DNA from: Spartobacteria bacterium UBA695 | Lineage (GTDB): Bacteria > Verrucomicrobiota > Verrucomicrobiia > Chthoniobacterales > Chthoniobacteraceae | Assembly (NCBI GenBank): GCA_002298145.1 | Contig: DBMP01000015.1 | Span: forward strand, 62,001 to 126,000 | DNA length: 64,000 bases | Direction of reading: 5' to 3' | Program-made: the position numbers and the translations under genes | The notes under the pieces: model-generated | What the model was told of the DNA's origin: nothing | The model's database searches: none | The model's input: the letters and a program-made list of their open reading frames with translations, nothing else | Shown here: in pieces, positions 25,773-35,700 of the stretch | Numbering within the stretch: position 1 is the first letter of the stretch | Layout of the letters: each line of letters starts with the position of its first letter

Positions 25773-28019
25773 ATGAAAACCCCTGCCCTCAAATCGATTA
25801 AAACCGTTATTCCTCTTTCGCTGCTGCTACTGGCAATCCCCGCAAAGGCGGCGGTCTGGACGAATATCCAAGCGGGCACCTATACTTGGGACTCAGCGAA
25901 TTGGGATACGACTTATCCAAATGGAGCCGGAGCCGTTGCGGATATCAGCCCGGGGTATATCGGGCAGCTTAAGCTTAAGAATGACATTACCGGTGGAATC
26001 ACTTTGGGCAAAATTACCGTTAGCGCTGCCAACAAGGCTGTATTCATCGCCGATGATGGTGTGGGCGTGCTTACTATGGATTCAGGTTCGAGCAGCCCGG
26101 CAATCATGGAACTGACGGCGACAAGTGGTAGCACTAGCAGCCTGACCGTCAGGGGGGCGCTGGTGCTTAACAGCGATCTTCAAATCCTCCAAAATAACAC
26201 GACTACTACTGCCGAGGGAGCCATAGCGATTTCAGCTACTGCTTCGGGCGTGGGCCGCATTACGGTGATTAACAATCACGCTTTCGATTTAAGCCAGGGC
26301 ACGGTGACGCTGAATTCATGGAATTCAGCGCCAGCCGGTGTGACCATTGCCAAGGGGGTTACCTCCATCATTGGGAGTAATAACTTTAACAACTCTGCCG
26401 TCATTACCTTGGGTACTGCGGGTGGGGGCAATGTTGGCTACGTTTGGGGAACGGGAAATAACCGATACGGCTATGTCAACAATAGCATCGTCGTCGCCGC
26501 CAACACCGGGGGGCAGACGGTTCTCGGGGCGATTAGTACGACTGCAACCGCTGGTCAGCAGACCTTCACATCGATTACGCTGAACCAGAATCTCGCCATT
26601 ATCAGCCGCATGGCCGCAAGCGCCTCGTCCGGGGTTAACATTACAGGACCTATCTCCGGCACGGGCGGCCTTGCCATTAACGGCACCTACTCTATCGGTG
26701 GGGTATCCACACAAACCACCGGGGGAGTGCAACTGACCGGTACCAATACTTTTACGGGCGACACGCGTGTTGTCGCCGGGCAATTGCTTATCGGCGGCTC
26801 GTTGGCCCTGCAAAACAGTACACTGAATCTTGCGACCGGCGATACCGGAACTGTCGCCTTCGGCAAAGCGGCCAGTTCGAGCACCACGGCGGTCACGGCG
26901 GCTGTTTTGGGTGGCCTCTCGGGTTCCCGCGACCTTGCATTGCAAGATATTCTTGGCAATGCGCTGGCCTTAAAAGTAGGAAACAACAACCAGAGCACCA
27001 CCTACACCGGCGCGCTGACCGGAGCCGGTTCGCTAACCAAGATTGGCACCGGTGGATTAGTCCTCGGTAGTGCCAATACCTATACCGGATTGACCACCGT
27101 CAGTTCGGGAACGTTGCAAATCGGCAATGGCACCAGCGGTTCAATCGCCAGCGGTACCGTCGCGGTGACCAGCGGGGCAACGTTGGCTTTCAACCAGGCC
27201 GACGGAGCCTCTTATTCTGGCACGATCGGCAACAACGGCACGATCAAAGCAACCTCCGCTTACAAGAACACTTTATCGGGTAATATCGGCGGCACTGGCG
27301 GGTTTGCCCAGGCTGGCAGCGGCACCACCACGCTTTCCGGTTACAATACTTACTCTGGCGCCACCAGCATCACCGGTGGTTTGCTGAATCTTACCGGTAC
27401 CTCCACCAGCAGCGCTTTCACCGTGGGCGCCTCGGCGGGTCTGAAAGTCAACGGCTCGCTAGTCGGCACGGTGACTTCGGCGGGCGTGGTCGGCGGTACG
27501 GGGAGCATCTCCGGAGCCACGGTCATCACCGGCACGCTGGCCCCCGGCAACAGCGTCGGAACCATCCACACGGGCAATCTTTCCCTGGCTGGTGGCGGCA
27601 CGCTTTCCGTGGAACTGGGCCGCAATGAGTCCAACGTGGCGGTGAGCGATCTGGCCAGCGTCAACGGCACGGTGACGCTCACCGGGGCAAACCTGCAACT
27701 GCAGGTTTATACCAGCTACACGAACCCGCTGATGGGCGATATCTATTTCTTGATTAACAATGACGGCAACTCCGATGCCATTGTGGGCACTTTCACGACC
27801 CTGGATGGTGTGGCGACTACTTTGACCGAGGGAAGCCGGTTTACCTGGAATTCCCAAGAATGGGAGATCACTTATACCGCAAACTACGACACCCAGAGTG
27901 TCACCGGAGGCAATGACCTGGCGATCATCGCCGTTCCCGAACCCGGCACTTGGGCGATAATCCTGGGTGGGCTAGGTACGCTGATTGCCGGGCAACGCCT
28001 ACGCCGACGCAATGACTAA
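25773..28019 (+). CDS. autotransporter-type beta-strand repeat protein with PEP-CTERM tail (748 aa)
   Basis: The signal peptide (MKTPALKSIKTVIPLSLLLL, ending AKA) is followed by an AVWTN...TWDSANWDT start typical of these proteins and then by autotransporter-associated beta-strand repeats (GTNTFTGDTRVVAGQ, NTYTGLTTVSSGTLQIG). The C-terminus AVPEPGTWAIILGGLG, then QRLRRRND, is a complete PEP-CTERM sorting signal. The central part (about 26660-27100) is very similar to the middle of the protein at 41279-44545 (shared GGLSGSRDLALQ, VGNNNQ and AGSLTKIGTG). Followed by a strong terminator, so it closes the GH5-led transcript. Confidence 0.88.
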   Translation: MKTPALKSIKTVIPLSLLLLAIPAKAAVWTNIQAGTYTWDSANWDTTYPNGAGAVADISPGYIGQLKLKNDITGGITLGKITVSAANKAVFIADDGVGVLTMDSGSSSPAIMELTATSGSTSSLTVRGALVLNSDLQILQNNTTTTAEGAIAISATASGVGRITVINNHAFDLSQGTVTLNSWNSAPAGVTIAKGVTSIIGSNNFNNSAVITLGTAGGGNVGYVWGTGNNRYGYVNNSIVVAANTGGQTVLGAISTTATAGQQTFTSITLNQNLAIISRMAASASSGVNITGPISGTGGLAINGTYSIGGVSTQTTGGVQLTGTNTFTGDTRVVAGQLLIGGSLALQNSTLNLATGDTGTVAFGKAASSSTTAVTAAVLGGLSGSRDLALQDILGNALALKVGNNNQSTTYTGALTGAGSLTKIGTGGLVLGSANTYTGLTTVSSGTLQIGNGTSGSIASGTVAVTSGATLAFNQADGASYSGTIGNNGTIKATSAYKNTLSGNIGGTGGFAQAGSGTTTLSGYNTYSGATSITGGLLNLTGTSTSSAFTVGASAGLKVNGSLVGTVTSAGVVGGTGSISGATVITGTLAPGNSVGTIHTGNLSLAGGGTLSVELGRNESNVAVSDLASVNGTVTLTGANLQLQVYTSYTNPLMGDIYFLINNDGNSDAIVGTFTTLDGVATTLTEGSRFTWNSQEWEITYTANYDTQSVTGGNDLAIIAVPEPGTWAIILGGLGTLIAGQRLRRRND

Positions 28020-28031
28020 AGACTAGCATCT

Positions 28032-28098
28032 AAAAGGGGAGGCACCCCGGGCCGCGTTCTCTGATGGGACGCTCCCGGCTGCCTCCCTTTGTTTTTTC
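28032..28098 (+). terminator. Rho-independent terminator after PEP-CTERM gene
   Basis: A long hairpin: AAAGGGGAGGCA pairs with TGCCTCCCTTT (one bulged G), and an inner CCGGG pairs with CCCGG. It is followed by TTTGTTTTTTCC, a proper T tract, 13 bases after the stop. Genes downstream may need their own promoter or read-through. Confidence 0.8.
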
Positions 28099-28112
28099 CT
28101 GCACCGCAATCT

Positions 28113-29324
28113 ATGACAATCCCATCCACGTCCACTCCAATTCGACTCGCCGCCGCCGACCGCATGGCGACGCTTAAGCGCCATAGCGAAGAACTGCTAA
28201 GCCGCTGCAATGAAATCGACGAGCACTGGGACCATGGCGTTTTCAATCGCTACCGCCACCCGGTTCTCACCGCCGGGCACGTGCCGTTGGAATGGCGCTA
28301 TGACCTTGATCCTGTTGCGAATCCATTCTTGATGGAGCGCCTGGGCATCAATGCGGTTTTCAATGCGGGCGCGCTGGAGTGGAATGGAAAAATCGTGCTC
28401 GCTTGCCGCGTGGAGGGCTACGACCGGAAATCGTTCTTTGCAATTGCCGAAAGCGCCAACGGGATCGACAACTTCCGCTTTTGGGACGAACCCATCGATC
28501 TCCCGGAGACCGGCGAACCCGACACCAACGTCTACGACATGCGCCTCACCCGGCACGAAGATGGGTGGATCTACGGCCTGTTTTGTTCCGAACGCAAAGA
28601 CCCCGCCGCGCCGCTGCACGATACCTCCAGCGCTGTCGCGCAATGCGGCATTGTCCGGACCAAGGATCTAAAAAAATGGGAGCGCCTGCCCGATCTTCAA
28701 TCCCCTTCCGCGCAACAGCGCAACGTGGTGCTCCATCCCGAGTTCGTTCATGGCAAGTACGCTCTCTACACCAGGCCGCAGGATTCCTTTATCGATGCGG
28801 GCAAAGGTGGCGGGATTGGCTGGGCGTTGTGCGATTCCATTGAGGCGGCTTCCGTTTCGGACGAAACCATCATTGACGGCCGCGTTTACCACACGATCAA
28901 GGAAGTCAAAAATGGTCAGGGGCCGGCTCCGATTAAAACGAATCGCGGCTGGCTGCACCTGGCCCACGGCGTGCGCAACACCGCGGCAGGGCTGCGGTAC
29001 GTCCTTTACCTTTTCCTAACGGATCTTGCGGAGCCTTGGCGCATCCTTCACCAGCCAAGCGGGTACTTTATTGCGCCTGTGGGAAGCGAACGCGTGGGCG
29101 ATGTTTCCAATGTGGTTTTCTCCAATGGCTGGGTGCTCCGCGATTCCGGAGCGGTGTTTATTTACTACGCTTCTTCCGATACGCGGCTGCACGTGGCGAC
29201 CACCACCATTGAGCGCCTGCTCGATTACGTGATCCATACCCCCGAAGACGGTTTGACCACCCGGGCGAGCCTGGAACAACGTCTGGAATTGATCCGCCGC
29301 AACCGCGCTCTGCTTGGAGCTTAA
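28113..29324 (+). CDS. GH130 glycoside phosphorylase, 4-O-beta-D-mannosyl-D-glucose phosphorylase type (copy 1)
   Basis: 403 residues from ATG 28113, no signal peptide, so cytoplasmic. The N-terminal helix, RYRHPVLTAGHVPLEWRYDL and NAVFNAGAL are hallmarks of the GH130_1 subgroup characterised in Bacteroides fragilis and Ruminococcus albus. The expected proton donor is Asp142 in EPDTNVYDMRLT; phosphate-binding Arg and His residues are present in the five-bladed propeller (AHGVRNTAAGLR). The enzyme would split Man-beta-1,4-Glc with phosphate to mannose 1-phosphate and glucose, the last step of glucomannan use. A second, highly similar copy lies at 38844-40022. It is followed closely by the acetyl esterase gene. 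Confidence 0.9.
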   Translation: MTIPSTSTPIRLAAADRMATLKRHSEELLSRCNEIDEHWDHGVFNRYRHPVLTAGHVPLEWRYDLDPVANPFLMERLGINAVFNAGALEWNGKIVLACRVEGYDRKSFFAIAESANGIDNFRFWDEPIDLPETGEPDTNVYDMRLTRHEDGWIYGLFCSERKDPAAPLHDTSSAVAQCGIVRTKDLKKWERLPDLQSPSAQQRNVVLHPEFVHGKYALYTRPQDSFIDAGKGGGIGWALCDSIEAASVSDETIIDGRVYHTIKEVKNGQGPAPIKTNRGWLHLAHGVRNTAAGLRYVLYLFLTDLAEPWRILHQPSGYFIAPVGSERVGDVSNVVFSNGWVLRDSGAVFIYYASSDTRLHVATTTIERLLDYVIHTPEDGLTTRASLEQRLELIRRNRALLGA

Positions 29325-29332
29325 CTCCTTTT

Positions 29333-30634
29333 ATGAATATCAGATCTTCCTTTGTCATTCTGTCGGCGGCAGCATTTTTGCAAAGCGCATCCGCATGGGC
29401 GGGCGTCGTTTCGCTCCAATGGTCGACCGACAAGGAGCCGGTTGCCTACCAACCCGGCGAGCCGATCACCTTCCAGCTCCGGTTGGTGGAAGACGGGAAG
29501 CCGCTGGCAGGAAAAACGCTCAAGTGGACGCGCCGTGGCGACGACCAGAAAACCGAGTCGGGGCAGCAGCCAAGCGCCGCCGATACGCCGTTGAAGATCG
29601 TCACTTCGCTAGACAAGCCGGGTTTTGTTTACCTTGCCGTCACCATTGCGAACGAGGACGGAACTCCGCTGAAAGGCAAGTTCGTCAACAACAAGGAGAC
29701 CGGCAGCGGCTTTCTTTTGGAAGGGGACGCCACCGCGCCCGTAAAGTTTGAAGGCGGCGCTGGAGTGGAGCCCCGGAAACTGGAGGGCAACCCCGCACCA
29801 GCGGATCTCGACGCGTTCTGGACCGCTCAGAAAGCTCGGCTTGCGGCGGTCCCCATGAAGGCGGAACTCAAAGAGATCGAGTCGCCCAAACCGGGCTACG
29901 ACGCGTTTGATGTGCAGATTCCCTGCCCCGGTGGAAAAGCGGTCTCCGGGTGCCTTGCGGTGCCGAAAACCGCTAAAGGAAAATCCCTCCCGGCGGTCGT
30001 CAGCTTCAACGGGTACGGGGTCAGTCCAGCCCGCCCGCAACCCGTCGCCGGGATGATCTCGCTCAACATCAACGCTCATGGGATCGAAAATGGACGAGAG
30101 CCGGAATTCTACAAGGCTCTGGGGCTGGGCGAACTCAAAGAGTATGCATTCTCCAAGCAGGAGAACGCGAAACCGGAGACCGCTTATTTCAACGGCATGG
30201 CGCTTCGCGTTTTGAGAGCTTTGGAGTACATCAAGTCGCGTCCCGAGTGGGATGGCAAAAATTTGATGACCCGCGGGGGGAGCCAGGGCGGTCTGCAGGC
30301 CATATGGGCAGCGGCGCTGGACGGCGATGTGACGGAATGCCGCGCCGAGATGCCCTGGTGCTGCGATCTTGCGGGCATCCAGGTTGGACGCCTGCGCGGA
30401 TGGCGGCCCGATCCCGCCACCGGGCTTGCTTATTACGATCCCGTTCACCTCGCGCGCCGCATCAATTGCAAGGTGTGGCTTGGCGCGGGGCTGGGGGACG
30501 CCGTGTGCCCGCCTTCCGGGGTGAGCGTCTTCTTCAACACCCTCACCGTGCCCAAGGAGATCGAATATATCCAGGGGGCGTCGCACGTGCGCGCCACGGC
30601 GGATATGCAGCGGCAGATTTTCCGTTCGGAGTAG
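29333..30634 (+). CDS. CE7-type acetyl xylan esterase, secreted
   Basis: 433 residues with a signal peptide (ILSAAAFLQSASAWA). Residues about 24-140 form an Ig-like N-terminal domain; the alpha/beta hydrolase domain of the AXE1/cephalosporin-C-deacetylase family follows. The triad is visible: Ser317 in RGGSQGGLQ, Asp389 in GLGDAVCPP and His418 in GASHVRA. The CE7 core RPQPVAGMISLNINAHG is also present. It would remove acetyl groups from decorated hemicellulose fragments, in keeping with acetylated glucomannan or xylan. It starts 8 bases after GH130 and its stop lies 4 bases before the GH94-like gene. Confidence 0.88.
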   Translation: MNIRSSFVILSAAAFLQSASAWAGVVSLQWSTDKEPVAYQPGEPITFQLRLVEDGKPLAGKTLKWTRRGDDQKTESGQQPSAADTPLKIVTSLDKPGFVYLAVTIANEDGTPLKGKFVNNKETGSGFLLEGDATAPVKFEGGAGVEPRKLEGNPAPADLDAFWTAQKARLAAVPMKAELKEIESPKPGYDAFDVQIPCPGGKAVSGCLAVPKTAKGKSLPAVVSFNGYGVSPARPQPVAGMISLNINAHGIENGREPEFYKALGLGELKEYAFSKQENAKPETAYFNGMALRVLRALEYIKSRPEWDGKNLMTRGGSQGGLQAIWAAALDGDVTECRAEMPWCCDLAGIQVGRLRGWRPDPATGLAYYDPVHLARRINCKVWLGAGLGDAVCPPSGVSVFFNTLTVPKEIEYIQGASHVRATADMQRQIFRSE

Positions 30635-30638
30635 CTTT

Positions 30639-32666
30639 ATGGAGCAGCCCCTTTTTGAAGAGGATCAACATTTTGGCCAGTGGACTCGAGATGATTCAGG
30701 ATTACCCTGCTTTCGCCTCATAAGGCACGAGGAGCTTGCCCCGGAATCCTCTTTCCGCCATTTGATCAGTACAGGCCATCTTTCCGCGATGGCCGATTGC
30801 CGGGGCAACCTGAACCTGTTTACCACGGAGGAGGGCATGACTTGGCTAAACTCGCCAGAGTGCCCGTTTGGCCGCAGTTCGGGGTATTTGGTGCTTCATA
30901 CCGGAGGGGAGATCTATTCGCTGATCCATGGCGAACTGGACCTCCGCCACGAGGTGGTTTACGGCGTGGGCTCGGCTCGGTACCGGGGCGCGTTGCAACT
31001 CCCCGGAGGCTTGCTGGAAGTGGAACAACACTTTCTGGCGCTGCCGGATCTGTCCAAGGCGATCCATCTTTTCGTGACGTTGCACAACCCGGGGCAGCAA
31101 TCGCTGCGGGTTGATTTGGAATGGCGTAGCGATCAGGAGGCTTCGGGCGGAATGCGGGTCGATGCTTCGGCTCCGGAATCGGGTCCCGGCTGGAGCGCCT
31201 GCGCTGGCGACGGACCGTTTTTGACGGCTGATGGCGAGGGCTGGAAACCTTGTAGTGTGCCGCAAAGCCTGCGGCTGCGCCGGGCGTGCGTACTGCCTCC
31301 CGGCGAACGGGTCGTGCTACGCGCTACGGTCGGCTATGGCAAGCGGATCACGACCTGCGCAAACCCGCCGCAAGCCCAAGCGCAATGGAGGGCCCGCCTT
31401 GCGAACTACCGGGTCGCCGCGCCAGAGCCGTGGATGGAAGATGAGATCGTGTGGGACGCGGGCCAACTCCTTTCATTTACGGCCTACGACAGTTCCGTGG
31501 AGGACTATTTCATTGCGCTCGGCGGCTACGGCTGGCCCGAGTTTGGCGTGCGCGAAACCGCCGAGATGAGTATCGTGTTGGCGGAATGCGATTGGGACTT
31601 GGCGGTGACCTCGCTTCGGTATGTCGCCAAGACGCAGTTGGCCTCCGGCGATATTCCGAAAATCCATACCATGCGGCGCGACCGCCCGGTGAGGGAATTT
31701 GAAAGCGATAACGAGATCTGGCTGCTGCTGGCCGCCGCCGAATGCGTGAACCGGACGGGCCACGCGGAACTATTCGATCAGCCGTGCCCCTTTTGGGATC
31801 ATGGGGAAAGCGTTCCGTTGTGGGAGCATTTGCGCCGGGCGTTCCGCTGGCTCAAGGAGTCGATTGGCCTGAGCCAGCGCGGGCTGGTCTTGATCCGCGA
31901 AGGCGACTGGAACGATTACCTCTCGCGCATGGGCGCAAAGGGAGAGGGCGATTCCGTGATGAACTCGGCCATGGCCTGCCGCGCATGTGACGGATTGATT
32001 CCATGGGCCCGGCGCCGGGGCGATCTGGAATTTGCCTCGGAGCTGGAGCAATACTTGCGGGCTCTGCGCGTGGCCGTGGGAAAGGCGTTCGACTCAGAAT
32101 GGTTCCTTTGCGGTTACACCGACGATGGGAAGCCGGTAGGCTCGTTCGCCGAAGACCGCCTTTACCTCAACGCGCAAAGCTGGGCCGCCCTAGGCCGCTG
32201 TGGCACGCCGGAGCAACGGCGCACGGCATTGCGCCATATGCTAGAAAAATGTCACACCGACATCGGGTTGATTTTGCTGAGCAGGCCCTTTTCCAGCCCA
32301 CCTCCGGACGACATTGCCAAGTGCCCCATCCCGCGAGGCGAAGGCGAGAACGGCGGCATTTGGCCACAGACGATTTATTGGGCGGTGTGGGCGCTAGCCG
32401 AGGAAGGGATGGTGGACGAGGCTTTGGCAGAGTGGGTTGCCGGAACCTTGCGCCATCACGCGCGGCGATTCCCCGGCGTTCCCTATGGCATCTTCAATGG
32501 CCCGGATTGCTTCTCATCGAAGTGGGCCGGATCGCGCGAAGGTTGCAGCGAGGGCTTCCGTGTCCGCAATGCGCCGATGGTGCCCATGGTGGCGTGGCAG
32601 GGTTTTGCCATGCGGTGCATCGAAAAAGCGCTGAAAAAGATGCCCGTGGTGCAACGGGGTGTGTAA
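30639..32666 (+). CDS. GH94-like (GH36-type barrel) glycoside phosphorylase, specificity unknown
   Basis: 675 residues, no signal peptide, so cytoplasmic. GGAG at 30627-30630 lies in the end of the esterase gene, 8 bases before the ATG. An N-terminal beta-sandwich leads into an alpha/alpha toroid. The segment REGDWNDYLSRMG (Asp423, Asp426) matches the catalytic DWND element of cellobiose- and chitobiose-type phosphorylases; ENGGIWPQTIYWAVWALAE occupies the place of the usual NGGIF block. It is shorter than classical GH94 enzymes (about 800 residues). Family knowledge supports a phosphorolytic cut of a beta-linked disaccharide, but the donor and acceptor cannot be read. Its 3' end contains an operator copy that probably serves GH2. 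Confidence 0.8.
   Translation: MEQPLFEEDQHFGQWTRDDSGLPCFRLIRHEELAPESSFRHLISTGHLSAMADCRGNLNLFTTEEGMTWLNSPECPFGRSSGYLVLHTGGEIYSLIHGELDLRHEVVYGVGSARYRGALQLPGGLLEVEQHFLALPDLSKAIHLFVTLHNPGQQSLRVDLEWRSDQEASGGMRVDASAPESGPGWSACAGDGPFLTADGEGWKPCSVPQSLRLRRACVLPPGERVVLRATVGYGKRITTCANPPQAQAQWRARLANYRVAAPEPWMEDEIVWDAGQLLSFTAYDSSVEDYFIALGGYGWPEFGVRETAEMSIVLAECDWDLAVTSLRYVAKTQLASGDIPKIHTMRRDRPVREFESDNEIWLLLAAAECVNRTGHAELFDQPCPFWDHGESVPLWEHLRRAFRWLKESIGLSQRGLVLIREGDWNDYLSRMGAKGEGDSVMNSAMACRACDGLIPWARRRGDLEFASELEQYLRALRVAVGKAFDSEWFLCGYTDDGKPVGSFAEDRLYLNAQSWAALGRCGTPEQRRTALRHMLEKCHTDIGLILLSRPFSSPPPDDIAKCPIPRGEGENGGIWPQTIYWAVWALAEEGMVDEALAEWVAGTLRHHARRFPGVPYGIFNGPDCFSSKWAGSREGCSEGFRVRNAPMVPMVAWQGFAMRCIEKALKKMPVVQRGV
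32650..32663. promoter_or_regulatory. copy 3 of the 14-bp operator motif, inside the end of the GH94-like gene
   Basis: TGCAACGGGGTGTG; the right half-site departs from TGCA at two positions. It lies 51 bases upstream of the GH2 start, so GH2-GH3 may have an internal promoter. Because it overlaps coding sequence it is less certain than other copies. Confidence 0.4.
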
Positions 32667-32713
32667 CGGGCGGATTGTTTCGCCAGGGAGGGATTCCCAA
32701 ACTGGCGTTACGC

Positions 32714-35700
32714 ATGAAATCGGTCCAAACCTCTTCCGCAATTCTTCTGCCGCAACCCGGAATTCTCCCGGGCGCCCCATGCCACTGGACGGTTTGTGGA
32801 AGAGCCAATGTGAGCCACACGGCGGATACCGTTCTGGTCCGCAACGGCTTTCTTTTAAGTTCGCTGCGGCATGCCAACGCGGAGATTGCGCTCCAGTGCC
32901 GCGCGCCGCAAGGCACCCCCGAGGTGCAGGTGTGGGCGGGCTTTCGCGCGCGCGACCGCCACAGCCGTTATGTGATCGGCTTGCGCGGCGGCAACAATAA
33001 CCACCTTTATCTGGCACGCTACGCCCCGGACGGCGGGTTCCGATTTTTGGGGATCGCACCGCTCGAATTTTCACCGCGTGTGGGCACTTGGTACACCTTG
33101 CGCATTCTACTCCAAGACCGCCACATCCTGGTTTATCTCGGCGATGAAACCAACCCGCGCATGGCAATCGAAGACGATACCAACGGGTGGACCGAAGGCG
33201 GCTTGGTGCTGGGCGGCGGCTATCTCACTACGGAGTTTTCCGAGGTCACAGTCCGTTCACGCGCCTCGGCGGATCTCCCGGAATTAGCGGAAGCACCAGC
33301 GGCGGCGCGTCCCGCGATCACCCGGCATGCGACTTACACTCCAGCACGAGTTGAGGTGCTACCCGACACTCGCGCGGAAATTCCACTCAACGGCTGCTGG
33401 CTATTTAAGCCCCAAAGCGCTCTTGATGGCGAATTCGCCAATGTCGACCTCGACGATTCCGCCTGGCACACGATGGATGTCCCGCATTTCTGGACACCGA
33501 TGCTGGCCTGGCAACACGGGGAGACGATGTTCGATCACCTTGAGGGGGTTTCCTCAAGCCGGGGCATCAACGACGCTCTCTGGCTCGCCGAAATGGCCCG
33601 CGTGGAAGGCTATGGCTTTGACTGGCAGGCGACGCAAACCGCGTGGTACCGGCACCACATAATGCTGCCGGAGGATCTGCGTGGACACCGCTTTGAGCTG
33701 TGCTTCGATGCCATCGCAAAGGCGTGCGAAATCTGGGTCAACGGCAGCCTGGCCGAAACGCACATCGGGATGTTCAGCGAGATCCGATTGGATATTACCG
33801 ACTTGGCGCGCCCCGGGGAGAATCTAATCGCCGTCAAAGTGATCCGGCACCCGGAAAACCTCTCCAGCAAAGACGGCCGCATTGTCGGCATCGCGGAATC
33901 CGTGGAAGTGACCGCGGAGATGACCAATTCAGTGCCCCGGGACATGTTCAACTTCGATCCTGCGGGAATTTGGCAGCCGGTAAAGCTGGTGATCACCCGT
34001 GAGGTTTACGTCCAGGATGTGTTTGTGCAACCGGCGCTCGACACCGCGCGGGTGAACGTGGAAATCGGCGCACGCACCGGGACCGGCGCAGAACCCATCA
34101 CGCTCGGGTACACGGTTCGCGCCAAAGCAACCGGCGAAATTCTTCTAGCTTGCCGCGAGGCCGCCCACGGCTCGCCCGCCGAGCTTGCACGCCTAACGCT
34201 GCAACTCCCTAAAACGAATCCCCTCCCCTGGCATCCGGATGCGCCGCACCTGTACGTGCTGGATCTCGAACTCTTCCGCGACCGCCAAAGGATCGACTCG
34301 CACCAGACCACGTTCGGCTTCCGCACGTTTGGCGTCAGCGGAAATCGCTTCCTGCTCAACGGCCAGCCGTACTGGCTGCGCGGGGCGAACCATTTTCCCC
34401 ACGGCCTGCGGCCCAACGACGCCGCGCTGGCCCGCCGCTTTGTCGAGTTGGCGCGCGAAGGCAATGTGCGGGTAACACGCACGCATGTGGCACCGCTGAC
34501 GGAGACCTGGGCCGCCGAAACCGACCGGCAGGGAATGCTCGTCTCATTCGAGGGCATCTGGCCCTGGCTGATGCTGCACGGGGAGTTGCCCAACCCGAGG
34601 CTGCTTGAGATCTGGCACAACGACTTCGCCTCGCTCGTTCGCAAATACCGCAACCACCCCTCGGTGGTGCTCTGGACGGTCAACAACGAGATGAAGTTCT
34701 ACATTTTCGACCACGAGAATAAAGAGCTGCTAGCACGCAAATGGGGCATCGTCACCCGCATGATCCGAACGGTCCGCGAGCTCGATCCGACACGCCCCGT
34801 CGTCGCCGATTCGGGCTACGTGCGCCGGCGGCACCAGGAGGATTACGAGCGCATCGTGCAGCCCCAGGGGTTCGATGATGGCGATGTGGATGATATTCAC
34901 CAGTATTACTCCTGGTATCACCCTTCGTTTACCACCACTTACCGGGGCGAGTTTGCGAAGGGATTGGCCAGCCCGGACCGGCCTTGCATTTCACAGGAGC
35001 TTTCCAGCGGCTACCCGCGCAATGACGACGGCCTGCCGGTACGCGGCTATCTCTTTAACCATGCCACGCCACAGGCACTGGTGGGGGACTATGCCTTCGA
35101 GCACAACGATCCCCGGCACTTCCTCAACCGCGTCGCCTTCATCACGAAGGAAACCGGCGAGGCGATCCGCCGGACCAATCGCAACGAAGCAGCGGGAGTC
35201 TTGCATTTTGCTTATCTGAGTTGGTTTAAAAACGTGCATGACGCGACGACCATTGCACCGTGGGCGCCTTATGCGGCTTTGAAAACCACGCTGCAACCGG
35301 CTCTGGTCAGCGCGGAATTTTTTGGCCGGCATTTCTTCTGTGGCGACTCCGTTTCGCACCAAGTCTATCTCATCAACGACGCCACCGACGCGCAACCGAT
35401 TCCAGAAGGCGAGTTGCTTTGGCAGGTGGCCGACCCTCACGGCGCGCCGCTCGCACAAGGCTGCGTGCCGACTCCCACAGTACCCTATTACGCGAATCGC
35501 CAAATTGCGGTCGATTTCGTGATGCCGGGGAATGTTGCAGGGCGGTGCGAGGGCAGCTTAAAGCTACAATGGACGGCTCGGGGTAGGACGATTTCCGAAA
35601 ATGACTATCCGGTGGTCGTCGCATCCCGGAAGTGGGCCGCAGCTCCGCTCACCGGGAGCGGATTAGCTCCCCTCGCCGTCTATGATCCGGAGGGGCAATA

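Noticed and set aside
32003..32713. Long N-terminal extension of the GH2 protein
   Set aside because: It overlaps the GH94-like coding sequence completely and is Arg/Gly-rich shadow translation.
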